Shown piece after piece: positions 38,084 through 46,611 of a stretch of DNA of 64,000 bases. Below the pieces are notes generated by a model, which saw only the letters and a list, made by a program, of their open reading frames with translations, made no database searches and was not told the DNA's origin. The stretch spans positions 124,001-188,000 of the forward strand of contig CALSOU010000004.1 of assembly GCA_943788055.1 (NCBI GenBank), given 5' to 3'. Source of the stretch: an uncultured Saprospiraceae bacterium (lineage in GTDB: Bacteria; Bacteroidota; Bacteroidia; Chitinophagales; Saprospiraceae). Numbering within the stretch: position 1 is the stretch's first letter; every line of letters starts with the position of its first letter. Position numbers and translations under genes: made by a program.

Positions 38084-38926
38084 ATGAATCAAGTGGAAAG
38101 TAAAGATAAAATCATAGCAATTGTTGGTTTAGGACTAATAGGTGGTTCTTTTGCTAAAGCATTTAAAGGTAAAGGATTCTCTTCTAAGATTATAGGAGTT
38201 GATAACAATAGAGAACATCAAAAGATCGCGATGGAAATGAATCTTGTTGATGAAATAAGAGATTTGGACGATGCTATAAAATATGCCGATATAGTATTGC
38301 TAGCAACACCAGTAGATTCAATAGAAAAGTTGCTAACTAGTGTAATGAACTCAATTGAGAATCAGGTCGTTTTTGATGTAGGAAGTGCTAAGGCGTCGAT
38401 AATAAAGAGTATCCTTAATCACCCGAAAAGAGGAAGATATGTTGCGTGTCATCCGATGGCAGGAACTGAGTTTTCAAGACCTGAGGCATCTGTTGCTGGT
38501 CTATATGATAGGGCGCACAATGTTATTTACAATGCTGAAGATAGCGATGAAGATGCACTGGAGATGGTACAAAATCTATTAAGTCAAATTGGCATGAAAT
38601 TGTTTTATCAGCAGGCAGATGAGCACGATATTCACGTTGCCTATGTAAGTCATATGTCGCATATAAGTGCATTTGCATTGGCACTTACGGTCCTACATAA
38701 AGAGCAAAGCGAGGAACAAATTTTCCAGCTAGCAAGTGGTGGATTCAGATCAAGTGTGAGACTAGCCAAGTCTAATCCCTCAACTTGGGTGTCAATTTTT
38801 GAACAAAATAGAGATGCTTTGTTAGATGTCTTAGACGAGCATATCACAGTATTATCAAAATTTCGATCGCTTCTCATTAAGAAAGATTTCGAATCCTTTG
38901 AAAAATTAATGCTTGAAGCAAATTAA
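38084..38926 (+). CDS. tyrA: Prephenate dehydrogenase
   Basis: A 280-residue NAD-dependent enzyme that oxidises and decarboxylates prephenate to 4-hydroxyphenylpyruvate for tyrosine. The dinucleotide-binding motif GLGLIGGSFAKAF is at about residues 14-26. The HPMAGTE substrate motif (about 124) contains the catalytic His region, and YVSHMSHISAFALA (about 186) is the C-terminal dimerisation helix. It starts three bases after the aminotransferase stop. Confidence 0.93.
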   Translation: MNQVESKDKIIAIVGLGLIGGSFAKAFKGKGFSSKIIGVDNNREHQKIAMEMNLVDEIRDLDDAIKYADIVLLATPVDSIEKLLTSVMNSIENQVVFDVGSAKASIIKSILNHPKRGRYVACHPMAGTEFSRPEASVAGLYDRAHNVIYNAEDSDEDALEMVQNLLSQIGMKLFYQQADEHDIHVAYVSHMSHISAFALALTVLHKEQSEEQIFQLASGGFRSSVRLAKSNPSTWVSIFEQNRDALLDVLDEHITVLSKFRSLLIKKDFESFEKLMLEAN

Positions 38927-38993
38927 ACAGATATTAAATCCATCATAAAATCTACAAATTAATTTTGGGCCTCGAGCCCACACTAGCAAGAAT

Positions 38994-40070
38994 ATGGAAA
39001 TTAAGAAAATGTATAATAAGCGTCCAGTAGTCGTTGCTGGACCCTGCAGCGCAGAGACGGAAGAACAAGTTCTGGGAATTGCCCACGCTCTAAAAGAACA
39101 AGAAGTTGATCTTTTTCGTGCGGGCATATGGAAGCCACGAACGAGTCCTAATTCATTCGAGGGAGTAGGCTCCGTGGGCTTGAAATGGCTTTGTCGTGTG
39201 AAAGAAGAGACCAGATTAAAAACGACTACGGAGGTCGCCAATAAAACGCACGTTGAAGAGTGTCTTTATCATGGTGTTGATACACTATGGATCGGAGCTC
39301 GGACGACTGTAAACCCTTTTTCAGTCCAAGAAATTGCGGATGCTTTGAAGGGCGTTGATATCCCGGTGATGATCAAGAATCCAATCAATCCGGATTTAGG
39401 ATTGTGGATCGGAGCGATAGAGAGAATTTACAAGGCAGGTATAACAAAAATTGGTGCTATACATCGAGGTTTTGCTAGTTATGGAGAGACATATTATAGA
39501 AACAAACCGATGTGGCAGATTCCTATAGAGCTAAAACGAAGATTTCCAGACTTGACGATTATCTGTGACAATAGTCATATCTGCGGTCGTCGTGATATTC
39601 TTCAAGATGTCGCTCAGAAAGCATTGAATCTCAATTATGATGGAATTATGACTGAAGTTCATCACAATCCAGACGAGGCCTGGAGTGATGCAAAACAGCA
39701 GATTACTCCTGCTCAATTCAAAGAATTAACAGATGCTCTTCATCTGCGTGGAATTGAAATGAACAAAGCTCTTTCCAAAGCAGCTCTTGAAGATGCTCGT
39801 TCGAAGATTGATAAATTGGATGATCAACTTTTGAAGATTCTTCATGAGAGAATGCGTCTTGTAGATGATATTGGCAATTATAAAAAACAAAATGATTTGC
39901 CTATTCTTCAACCAGCAAGATGGAATGAGATTTTGGATAAATCGATTTCAAAAGGTACAGGTAAGGGACTCAGTGAAGAATTCGTAGGACGGTTGTTCAG
40001 AGCCGTGCATCAAGAATCGATTAATCATCAACAGAAGATCATGAACGGACAAACATCTCATGACGACTAG
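38994..40070 (+). CDS. Bifunctional 3-deoxy-7-phosphoheptulonate synthase / chorismate mutase
   Basis: A 358-residue fusion. Residues 1-255 are a type I DAHP synthase of the AroA(Q)-like, KDO8P-synthase-related class (GPCSAETEEQV, RAGIWKPRTSPNSFEG, DTLWIGARTTVNPFSVQE, PVMIKNPINPDLGLWIG). It joins phosphoenolpyruvate and erythrose 4-phosphate at the head of the shikimate pathway. Residues about 265-350 form a helical AroQ chorismate mutase (ARSKIDKLDDQLLKILHERM, VDDIGNYKK, FVGRLFRAVHQESINHQ), which makes prephenate for the pheA and tyrA products. The mutase domain may provide feedback control of the synthase, as in Bacillus-type fusions where it is N-terminal. The operon thus covers the first step and the two terminal branches. 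Confidence 0.94.
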   Translation: MEIKKMYNKRPVVVAGPCSAETEEQVLGIAHALKEQEVDLFRAGIWKPRTSPNSFEGVGSVGLKWLCRVKEETRLKTTTEVANKTHVEECLYHGVDTLWIGARTTVNPFSVQEIADALKGVDIPVMIKNPINPDLGLWIGAIERIYKAGITKIGAIHRGFASYGETYYRNKPMWQIPIELKRRFPDLTIICDNSHICGRRDILQDVAQKALNLNYDGIMTEVHHNPDEAWSDAKQQITPAQFKELTDALHLRGIEMNKALSKAALEDARSKIDKLDDQLLKILHERMRLVDDIGNYKKQNDLPILQPARWNEILDKSISKGTGKGLSEEFVGRLFRAVHQESINHQQKIMNGQTSHDD

Positions 40071-40166
40071 TGCAGGTTAATCTAGTATTTGGCAATGTTC
40101 ATCGATATTTCGATTTTTAGGAAATCATATTTGATTTTCGTGCATTTCAAAACATAAACAGAAATT

Positions 40167-40679
40167 ATGAATGGACCGACAAATTTTGCAGAACCCGTCA
40201 AACGATTGATTGCGGCAATTATTGATGGAGTAATCCTGGGAGTAGGAGCAGTGATTATTGGCGCTTTTACATTTATACCAACCGTTATGAGCTTGGTAGC
40301 GCTGGGAGAAGATGCCAGCGAAGAAGAACTTGTTACTGCTGTTGCAGGATCTGTAGGTGTTATCTTTTTATTCATCATATTATACTACGCAGCGTACTTT
40401 CTTTATTTTGTGCTTCAACATAGCAGTAAGTTTCAAGCAACTCTAGGGAAGCGAGCAATGAAGATTTACGTTACTGATGAACTTGGTGAACGATTAACGC
40501 TTTCGAAAGCTCTTGTCAGAATGATTGGTCGTGTAATTAATGGATTCACAATGGGAATAGGCTATTTGATTATTCTGTTCACAGATAAGAAGCAGGGTGT
40601 ACATGATATGATAGCAAAAACACTGGTGCTGGATGGAAATGTTGAACAGGATTCTTTTTCTGAGGAAGAAATTCTCTAG
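40167..40679 (+). CDS. RDD family membrane protein
   Basis: A 170-residue protein with two hydrophobic hairpins (about 15-45 and 65-90) and a third segment (about 125-150). The RDD family signature is recognisable as PVKRLIAAIIDGVIL near the start and TLGKRAMKIYVTDELGERL (about 95) and GVHDMIAKTLVL (about 148) near the end. The function is unknown, although RDD proteins have been linked to small-molecule or ion transport. It has its own terminator. Confidence 0.88.
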   Translation: MNGPTNFAEPVKRLIAAIIDGVILGVGAVIIGAFTFIPTVMSLVALGEDASEEELVTAVAGSVGVIFLFIILYYAAYFLYFVLQHSSKFQATLGKRAMKIYVTDELGERLTLSKALVRMIGRVINGFTMGIGYLIILFTDKKQGVHDMIAKTLVLDGNVEQDSFSEEEIL

Positions 40680-40702
40680 TACTGGTTATAGGTTGAAATT
40701 AT

Positions 40703-40738
40703 AAAAAGCAGAACATCAAGACTTGACGTTCTGCTTTT
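40703..40738 (+). terminator. Rho-independent terminator of the RDD gene
   Basis: A 12-bp inverted repeat (arms 40703-40714 and 40728-40739 area, AAAAAGCAGAAC and its complement) followed by T-rich sequence, 25 bases after the stop. Confidence 0.85.
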
Positions 40739-40771
40739 TCTTTGCTTTTAACTTTGGTGAAATTATTAAAC

Positions 40772-40801
40772 AAAAAAGCCCCTGCAAATTTACAAGGGCT
40801 T
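40772..40801 (-). terminator. Rho-independent terminator of the Hsp20 operon
   Basis: On the minus strand a 9-bp stem (AAGCCCTTG pairing CAGGGGCTT, one G-U) with an 8-base loop and six T. It lies about 100 bases after the stop at 40901. Confidence 0.75.
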
Positions 40802-40900
40802 CATGCTCTAGAGCATTACTCAACCAAACATCCCTATTAACTTTATTGATTCTTCTATGCAATAACTCGGCTGCTTGTCATTATTTCCTAATATTGAAAA

Positions 40901-41326
40901 TTAGGACACCTTTATATTGATCGGTCCGTGATCCACGGCCTCTTCTTTTTTTGCAATCGTCAGAGTTAGTAAACCTGCATCGTATGCGGCACTGATCTTC
41001 TCTTTATTTGCTGTTTCATCGAGTCGAAATGTTCGTTCAAATGAACTATAGTTAAATTCTCTTCTTATCAACGAATTCTCTTTATCCTCGTTTTCAGTTT
41101 CTTGCTTCGTTTCAGCTGAAACTTTTAGCATGTCCCCTTTAACTTCAATATTGATATCTTCTTTTTTTACACCGGGTATTGCAATATCAAGAACAAACTG
41201 ATTATTTTCTTCATGCATATTAGCAAATGGACGTTTGGTCGCAAGATCTACTCCCAATACATCAGAAAGATTGTGATTAAGGAATTGATCGACTGCTAGA
41301 CTAAATGGATTGTCATACGTTTTCAT
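40901..41326 (-). CDS. Hsp20/alpha-crystallin small heat shock protein
   Basis: A 141-residue cytoplasmic holdase chaperone that binds unfolding proteins without ATP. The alpha-crystallin domain spans about residues 37-130, including LDIAIPGVKKEDINIEVKGD and the conserved AAYDAGLLTLTI near the end; the C-terminal extension ends INIKVS with the I-x-I-type motif. It is the second of two tandem hsp20 genes, 38 bp apart on the same strand, sharing about the same architecture. Confidence 0.93.
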   Translation of the reverse strand: MKTYDNPFSLAVDQFLNHNLSDVLGVDLATKRPFANMHEENNQFVLDIAIPGVKKEDINIEVKGDMLKVSAETKQETENEDKENSLIRREFNYSSFERTFRLDETANKEKISAAYDAGLLTLTIAKKEEAVDHGPINIKVS

Positions 41327-41364
41327 TATTATAGATTTTGATTGTCAGTTAATGTTATAGTTGA

Positions 41365-41808
41365 TTAATGAATTTCCACAGATTTGACGAATGTTGCTTT
41401 CTTTGCAAGGTCGACACTTAGGATACCTGCATCGTAGGTTGCTTTTATTTCATTCAAGTCGATATCTTTTGGTAAGATGAAACTCTTTTCAAAAGCACGA
41501 AACTGGAATTCTCTTGTGAGAACTTTTGTATTGTGAGACTCAGTTTTACTTTCATCTTGTGTTTTTGACTTTTCTACTTGTAAGCTAATGACTAACCTTT
41601 CGTCCTTAATTTCCAATTTGAACTGGTCTTTCTTAAAACCTGGTGCAGCCAACTGAATTTGAAATCCATTTTCATTCTTGACAATATTTGTATGTATTCT
41701 AGAAGTGGGAGCGTGTACCGGTCTAGAAACTACTCTTCTTGGTCCTACGAAAAATGGATCCCATAGCATGTTCGTTGGTCTAGTATTTCTGTTTCTTAAA
41801 GTAATCAT
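41365..41808 (-). CDS. Hsp20/alpha-crystallin small heat shock protein, first of a tandem pair
   Basis: A 147-residue Hsp20. The alpha-crystallin domain (about 38-135) shows IQLAAPGFKKDQFKLEIKDE and ATYDAGILSVDLAK. The N-terminal arm is Arg-rich and proline-containing (RNRNTRPTNMLWDPFF), unlike its partner, so the pair may form mixed oligomers or serve different clients. A sigma-54-like promoter lies 95 bases upstream (41904-41919), so co-regulation of both genes from there is plausible. Confidence 0.93.
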   Translation of the reverse strand: MITLRNRNTRPTNMLWDPFFVGPRRVVSRPVHAPTSRIHTNIVKNENGFQIQLAAPGFKKDQFKLEIKDERLVISLQVEKSKTQDESKTESHNTKVLTREFQFRAFEKSFILPKDIDLNEIKATYDAGILSVDLAKKATFVKSVEIH

Positions 41809-41903
41809 CTATTTATTTATTTTTGATTTATAATGTTTTTCAGTTCCAGCAAGTTTTATTGAATTCGATTCAACTTTTTCGCTTGCATTCTTGATACCAC
41901 ATT

Positions 41904-41919
41904 TGCAAAAGCTGTTCCA
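41904..41919 (-). promoter_or_regulatory. Candidate sigma-54 promoter of the hsp20 operon
   Basis: On the minus strand TGGAACA-GCTT-TTGCA matches 10 of 12 fixed RpoN consensus positions, with GG and GC exactly ten bases apart. Transcription would start near 41893, 85 bases before the gene. An inverted repeat TGCC-AAAAA-GGCA at 41995-42007, about 100 bases upstream, is a conceivable activator site. Confidence 0.4.
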
Positions 41920-42073
41920 CTGAGTTTCTAGCTGAAAAAATGTCAAATTCAACCAAATTTAGATGACAAAATGACATAATATCCGATTTTTAAGTGCCAA
42001 AAAGGCAGAAGCGTTTGTTTTTTTATTAAACTTGCAGTGAACTTGCGTGCCAATTTTTTTATAAATTTGGGCA

Positions 42074-43336
42074 ATGGAAGCCTACATTAAGATTCTAAAT
42101 ATTGCGATTCCGATTTTCGTTTTATTGATCGGAATTGAATGGGTAATTGCTGTACTCCTGCACAAGAAGGTTGTACGCTCCGTAGACGTGGTCTCTTCCT
42201 TGAGCTCCGGATTGACAAATACAATCAAGGATGTTTTAGGCTTGACCATTATTATCGTTTCCTATGATTGGTTAGTAGACTATATAGCTTTCATATCCAT
42301 GCCAGTTGGAGTTCTGACATTCGTTGTTGTTTTTATTTTAAAGGATTTCGCTCAGTATTGGTCACACAGGTGGGAACATCGTATCAATATTTTCTGGAAT
42401 CGACACGTTATTCATCACAGTAGCGAAGATTTCAATTTAGCATGTGCCCTTAGACAACCGATTTCAAACCTTGCTAATATTTTCATATTCTTATATATAC
42501 CTATGGCCTTGCTAGGTGTTCCAACGATTGTTGTAGCGACTGTAGCACCGCTGCACTTATTTGCTCAGTTTTGGTACCATACGCAACTGATCAATAAAAT
42601 GGGCTTTCTAGAGCATATCGTTGTTACTCCTTCAGCGCACCGAGTGCATCATGCTATAAATGACATATATCTAGACCGTAATTTTGCTGCTATCTTCATC
42701 ATTTGGGACAAGCTTTTTGGAACTTATCAAGAGGAATTGGAGGACGTTACACCTGTTTACGGTGTCAAGCGGCCAGTTAGGACTTGGAATCCTATCATTA
42801 TTAATTTTCAGCACCTTCTTCTACTGATTAGAGATGCGTGGCACACAAATTCATGGAGAGATAAACTTACACTTTGGTTTAGACCGACGGGCTTTCGCCC
42901 AAAAGACGTTGCTGAACGATTTCCAGAGTATACGATTGATGATGTTTATTCTTACCAGAAATACGATTCGGAGAAGGGGCTCGTTTTAAAGACTTTTGCT
43001 TGGACGCAATTATTTATTCACTTGGGCTTAATGCTATTAGTATTCAATAGGATGTCTGATTTTTCTGTTGTGCAAGTGATGTGGTTTGGAGGGTTTTTGT
43101 TTGTTTCAATCTTTACATTTACTAGTATTCTTGATGGAAGTAAGATCGCATTTGTGGGAGAAGCTCTTAAGTGGATGGTTTATATACTTAGTTACTTGAT
43201 TTGGGAGATTTGGTTTTTTGACGGTCTATTTGACGGATCTAGAATACTGTTTTTTTCCTATATGCTTTTATCGCTAGGCTTTATGATATATATCTTCAGC
43301 CCCAAAGTCAAGGAACGCTACTATCTAAGTACCTGA
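42074..43336 (+). CDS. Sterol desaturase / fatty acid hydroxylase family membrane protein
   Basis: A 420-residue integral membrane di-iron protein. The eight-histidine motif is visible: HRWEH (about 102), HVIHHSSEDFN (about 113), and HRVHHAIND (about 197). Membrane helices lie at about 8-30, 50-90 and 130-170 and again in the C-terminal 100 residues, which are an additional hydrophobic domain. Such enzymes hydroxylate or desaturate lipids with O2; bacterial relatives act on carotenoids, ceramides or alkylglycerols. The substrate is not identifiable. It is divergent from the hsp20 operon. Confidence 0.88.
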   Translation: MEAYIKILNIAIPIFVLLIGIEWVIAVLLHKKVVRSVDVVSSLSSGLTNTIKDVLGLTIIIVSYDWLVDYIAFISMPVGVLTFVVVFILKDFAQYWSHRWEHRINIFWNRHVIHHSSEDFNLACALRQPISNLANIFIFLYIPMALLGVPTIVVATVAPLHLFAQFWYHTQLINKMGFLEHIVVTPSAHRVHHAINDIYLDRNFAAIFIIWDKLFGTYQEELEDVTPVYGVKRPVRTWNPIIINFQHLLLLIRDAWHTNSWRDKLTLWFRPTGFRPKDVAERFPEYTIDDVYSYQKYDSEKGLVLKTFAWTQLFIHLGLMLLVFNRMSDFSVVQVMWFGGFLFVSIFTFTSILDGSKIAFVGEALKWMVYILSYLIWEIWFFDGLFDGSRILFFSYMLLSLGFMIYIFSPKVKERYYLST

Positions 43337-43436
43337 TTATTTGTTGGCTAGATATTAACATTAATGATATAGAAAGAAGTATGTGAGCTTTATCGAAAAT
43401 ACAAGTAGGAATTTCTGTTTTTTTTGCTTTACTGTC

Positions 43437-43466
43437 TTGTAAAATAGAAAAAGAAATCTAACTTTG
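43437..43466 (+). promoter_or_regulatory. Bacteroidota-type promoter of tRNA-Phe
   Basis: TTG (43437-43439), a 19-base spacer and TAACTTTG (43459-43466) match the TTG-N19-TAnnTTTG consensus perfectly. A start near 43473 is about 16 bases before the mature tRNA. Confidence 0.85.
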
Positions 43467-43488
43467 TGCTCGCTGTAAAAAGCAAGGA

Positions 43489-43561
43489 GGTACCTTAGCT
43501 CAGTTGGTAGAGCAATGGACTGAAAATCCATGAGTCCCCAGTTCGAATCTGGGAGGTACCA
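43489..43561 (+). tRNA. tRNA-Phe (GAA)
   Basis: A 73-base cloverleaf: acceptor GGTACCT pairing AGGTACC, D-arm GCTC...GAGC, anticodon stem ATGGA/TCCAT with loop CTGAAAA (anticodon GAA), T-arm CCCAG-TTCGAAT-CTGGG and discriminator A. The 3' CCA is not encoded, as usual in Bacteroidota. Confidence 0.97.
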
Positions 43562-43566
43562 CTAGA

Positions 43567-43596
43567 AACCTTTTCGTTTTTCGAGAAGGTTTTTTT
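43567..43596 (+). terminator. Terminator of tRNA-Phe
   Basis: A 10-bp stem (AACCTTTTCG with CGAGAAGGTT, one G-U), TTTTT loop and a T-run, starting six bases after the tRNA. Confidence 0.85.
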
Positions 43597-43648
43597 ATGC
43601 CATATAGTTAACTTTCATTCAACTCTTTTGGACTTGACCCACCGAAAT

Positions 43649-44371
43649 CTAAGAAAGTTTGATAACTGAGCTCGGAGTTACGGCAAAGACGTGGTCTCCT
43701 TCTCGCACAGGAATAATAGCAGTTCCGGTAAAATTTCCGAAAGCTGGCATAATACCGTAGTCTTGACCAAAATAAAAGCAAGGTACTTTCATGTTTTGCC
43801 TTCCAGATCCTTGGAGTTGGACTGCGGGGTGAATGTGACCGTGAATATTGTAGTGGGATTCCGAGTCCAGCGGATGATGAGAGAAAATTAATGGCCCACG
43901 AACAAGAGTTTCCTGCACTTCTATGTTTGCTTTAGAATACAGATGAGGAGCCAGGATGTCATGATTACCTTCAATTAGTATCAGTTTGACCTCATAGAAG
44001 GTGTCGCTTACCATTTGGAAAGTCTCCCACTCATTATTATGGCTGCTGTGGAATAGATCTCCCAGAAAGATTAATTCATTGGGTTTGTAATGATCTATTA
44101 AGGCTGTCAATCTATCCCAATTTTGTTGAATTGCTGCCGAAGGGACCGCCAAGCCATTTTTACGAAAATGACTTACTTTTCCGAAATGTGTATCGGAAAC
44201 CAGAAGGCATTTCTTACTTATCCAGAATATGGAGCCAAATGGATGCAATTCTAGTTCTTCACCTTTCAAGCAGAAGCGAATAACACCAGTTCTGATTTCA
44301 CTATTGGTTTCCTTAAAGTTCACGTTCGATTTTTCCTTCCCCTCTGCACAAGATGCATTTGTCTTCTTCAT
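43649..44371 (-). CDS. pdeM: Ligase-associated DNA repair metallophosphoesterase PdeM
   Basis: A 240-residue calcineurin-like enzyme. Metal ligands are visible in LVSDTHFGKVSHFRKNGLAVP, FLGDLFHSSHNNEW, IEGNHDIL and IHGHIHPA, the PdeM pattern of a phosphodiesterase/nuclease normally encoded with a 3'-end-processing helicase and ATP-dependent DNA ligase. Those partners are not in this window. The ATG at 44371 overlaps the upstream small gene by 59 bases, and the first 25 residues are low complexity, so a GTG at 44323 may be the true start (224 residues). Confidence 0.85.
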   Translation of the reverse strand: MKKTNASCAEGKEKSNVNFKETNSEIRTGVIRFCLKGEELELHPFGSIFWISKKCLLVSDTHFGKVSHFRKNGLAVPSAAIQQNWDRLTALIDHYKPNELIFLGDLFHSSHNNEWETFQMVSDTFYEVKLILIEGNHDILAPHLYSKANIEVQETLVRGPLIFSHHPLDSESHYNIHGHIHPAVQLQGSGRQNMKVPCFYFGQDYGIMPAFGNFTGTAIIPVREGDHVFAVTPSSVIKLS

Positions 44372-44516
44372 CTGTTCCTACAACATGCCAAACACCGGCC
44401 CCTTCGCACTGTGGACAGGTAACATAGAGTGAATGATTATCATTCCACCATTGATATACCATATAGATAAAGTAGGCTGCTAAGCCAGCTGTAATCAATC
44501 GAAGAAGAAGTATCAT
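44313..44516 (-). CDS. Small membrane protein with DnaJ-type zinc motifs
   Basis: A 67-residue protein: an N-terminal membrane helix (about 3-22) followed by a cytoplasmic or periplasmic segment with two CxxCxGxG-like motifs, CPQCEGAGVW (about 34) and CILCRGEGK (about 54), which can bind one zinc. The motifs resemble the DnaJ cysteine-rich repeats. The gene starts six bases after a peptide transporter gene and overlaps pdeM, so it belongs to that operon. The function is unknown. Confidence 0.7.
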   Translation of the reverse strand: MILLLRLITAGLAAYFIYMVYQWWNDNHSLYVTCPQCEGAGVWHVVGTDEEDKCILCRGEGKIEREL

Positions 44517-44522
44517 AAGGCT

Positions 44523-46559
44523 TTATTTTACACCATGCATCAACTTTTTAAGTAGTGGGCTACCAAGGATACTTAATAAACCAAGAACTGCTGGAACAAT
44601 CGTAAAGATCAAAAAGAATGTTGTGAGACTAAATTGGCTCGTTATTTCTTCGATCTTTCCACCCATTACTCCCGCAGTTTTGTTACCGATGGCAATTGCG
44701 ATATACCAGACACCAAACATCAACGCTATCATCCGACCAGGCACCAACTTACTTATGTATGATAAAGCAACTGGAGATAAACAAAGTTCACCTAAAGTAT
44801 GGAAAAGATAAGCCAAGATCAGCCATATGATGCTTACTGATGCTACTTTAGCTCCTGATTCAATTCCCATCGAACCAAGCGCAAGCGCTCCGAATCCAAT
44901 ACCGAGTAAAATAAGACCGAAACCATACTTGGAAGCGGCACTAGGGTTGTACTTACTTTCCCACCATTTGGAGAACAGCGGAGCAAACATAATTATAAAT
45001 AGAGAATTTAGAATACCAAACCACGTAGCTGGTATTTCGACTTCATTTTCTTTGATCCTTTTTACGGTAGCCTGTATAATTGATGATTTCTTGCCGGATT
45101 CGAGAATCTTAGTACGGGCGATATCTGCTTTTTCATCACTTAGGAAAATGTAATTTCCTCTAACTTCCATGATGTTCAATTTGTCGCCCACTGCTAAGTC
45201 TACAGGTTCTATGATTGTTTCTTCTTTTGTAGTGAAAACTTCATCTCCTGTAAGTGTAGTTGACTCAGTCACATTGACGAAGCTCTTTTCGCCATCAGCA
45301 TCAATAACTTCCATCGTGTCAAATCCTACTACAAGAGCATTTGAATTGAAATTTCGATTAATCATCCAAAAGACCAAAGCCCAAATAATCACAAAACTTG
45401 ATCCCAAGAAGATATTGCTTAAAGCATAGTTTTTGAATGTTACTTTGAACAAAAGATAGAGCACCCAAGTGATAATCGCAATAGGTACTACCGTAATTAG
45501 TATATTGACTACATTGAAAATTGTTGACCAACTACCTGCCATGATTCGACCAGTATAATCATTTGCGAAGATAGTCATGGAACCACCCGCCTGTTCAAAA
45601 CATGCCCAGAATATGACAGTCATAACTGCAAATACTACAATTGCAATCATTCTATCTCGCGTCTGCACAGGATATCTGATAATTCTTGAGATTATTAAGA
45701 CTAAAAATGCGATGACTCCGGTGATTATATAATAGCTTGAATAGTCAGTACCGCCAAACTCTAGGAAATTCACACCACCAATTTTTGATACTGGATCATT
45801 AATAATCCAAGAAAGTCCAATAAATGCAGCAAGCACCATTAGAACTTTGTCAAACATTGTAAATGGATTTAATCTATCTCCTTCAAATTCCAATTGAGGT
45901 TCACTTTCTGGAGTTTCTTTTTCTGGAGCTAAGCCTATATCTCCGAAGATCTTTTGAGCGAACAAAAATTGAAGCATACCCAAAAACATGAAGATACCTG
46001 CAAGCCCGAAACCATATGACCAAGATACTTTCTCTCCAATGTAGCCGCAAAGCATAATTCCTAGAAAAGCACCGGCATTCACACCCATGTAAAATATCGT
46101 GTACGCTCCATCTTTCTTTTCTGGAGTATCTTTGTACATGTTTGATATAATTGATGTAATGTTCGGCTTAAATAATCCATTCCCTATTATCAAAAGTCCG
46201 ATCCCTATATAAAGGAATATGTTTGCAAATTCTAGAGCCATTGAGGCATGGCCTAAAGTCATAATAATCGCTCCCCATATGACGGCAGTCCGATATCCAA
46301 TATGCTTATCTGCCAGATAACCTCCTAAAATCGGTGTTAGATATACCATCGAAGTGTATGTTCCGTAGAGAGCTAATGCTTCTTTTGTGGTCCAATCCCA
46401 TCCGCCAATTCCGATTGAACTGATTAGGAATAGTACTAGTATCGCTCTCATTCCATAGTAAGAGAATCGTTCCCACATTTCTGTGAAGAACAAAACAAAT
46501 AAACCAGCTGGGTGGCCTAGTACCTTACTATCAAACATGCTTGCTGTCTTCTCACTCAT
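44523..46559 (-). CDS. POT-family proton-dependent oligopeptide transporter with large internal insertion
   Basis: A 678-residue MFS transporter importing di- and tripeptides with protons. The N-terminal half shows the family signatures FFTEMWERFSYYGMRAIL (about 20) and LGGYLADKHIGYR; GNGLFKPNITSIISNMY (about 125) and FTIFYMGVNAGAF-type helix follow. The C-terminal half contains LGELCLSPVALSYISKL. Compared with the adjacent 463-residue paralogue it has about 190 extra residues between FWACFEQAGGSMTIF (about 315) and PATWFGILNS (about 520): two or more membrane helices and a soluble beta-rich segment of about 100 residues (around 415-515). The gene lies 52 bp downstream of the paralogue. Confidence 0.9.
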   Translation of the reverse strand: MSEKTASMFDSKVLGHPAGLFVLFFTEMWERFSYYGMRAILVLFLISSIGIGGWDWTTKEALALYGTYTSMVYLTPILGGYLADKHIGYRTAVIWGAIIMTLGHASMALEFANIFLYIGIGLLIIGNGLFKPNITSIISNMYKDTPEKKDGAYTIFYMGVNAGAFLGIMLCGYIGEKVSWSYGFGLAGIFMFLGMLQFLFAQKIFGDIGLAPEKETPESEPQLEFEGDRLNPFTMFDKVLMVLAAFIGLSWIINDPVSKIGGVNFLEFGGTDYSSYYIITGVIAFLVLIISRIIRYPVQTRDRMIAIVVFAVMTVIFWACFEQAGGSMTIFANDYTGRIMAGSWSTIFNVVNILITVVPIAIITWVLYLLFKVTFKNYALSNIFLGSSFVIIWALVFWMINRNFNSNALVVGFDTMEVIDADGEKSFVNVTESTTLTGDEVFTTKEETIIEPVDLAVGDKLNIMEVRGNYIFLSDEKADIARTKILESGKKSSIIQATVKRIKENEVEIPATWFGILNSLFIIMFAPLFSKWWESKYNPSAASKYGFGLILLGIGFGALALGSMGIESGAKVASVSIIWLILAYLFHTLGELCLSPVALSYISKLVPGRMIALMFGVWYIAIAIGNKTAGVMGGKIEEITSQFSLTTFFLIFTIVPAVLGLLSILGSPLLKKLMHGVK

Positions 46560-46611
46560 ATTCTTACAATTATTTAGTTGTTCGTTGTTATTTATAAACT
46601 AATTATGGATT

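Noticed and set aside
42040-42058. TTGGCACGCAAG on the minus strand as an additional sigma-54 promoter
   Set aside because: The -24 element is good, but the -12 GC is absent at the required ten-base spacing.
42062-42069. TAAATTTG box just before the sterol desaturase-like gene
   Set aside because: It would place the transcription start after the start codon, and the nearest TTG is only 16 bases upstream.
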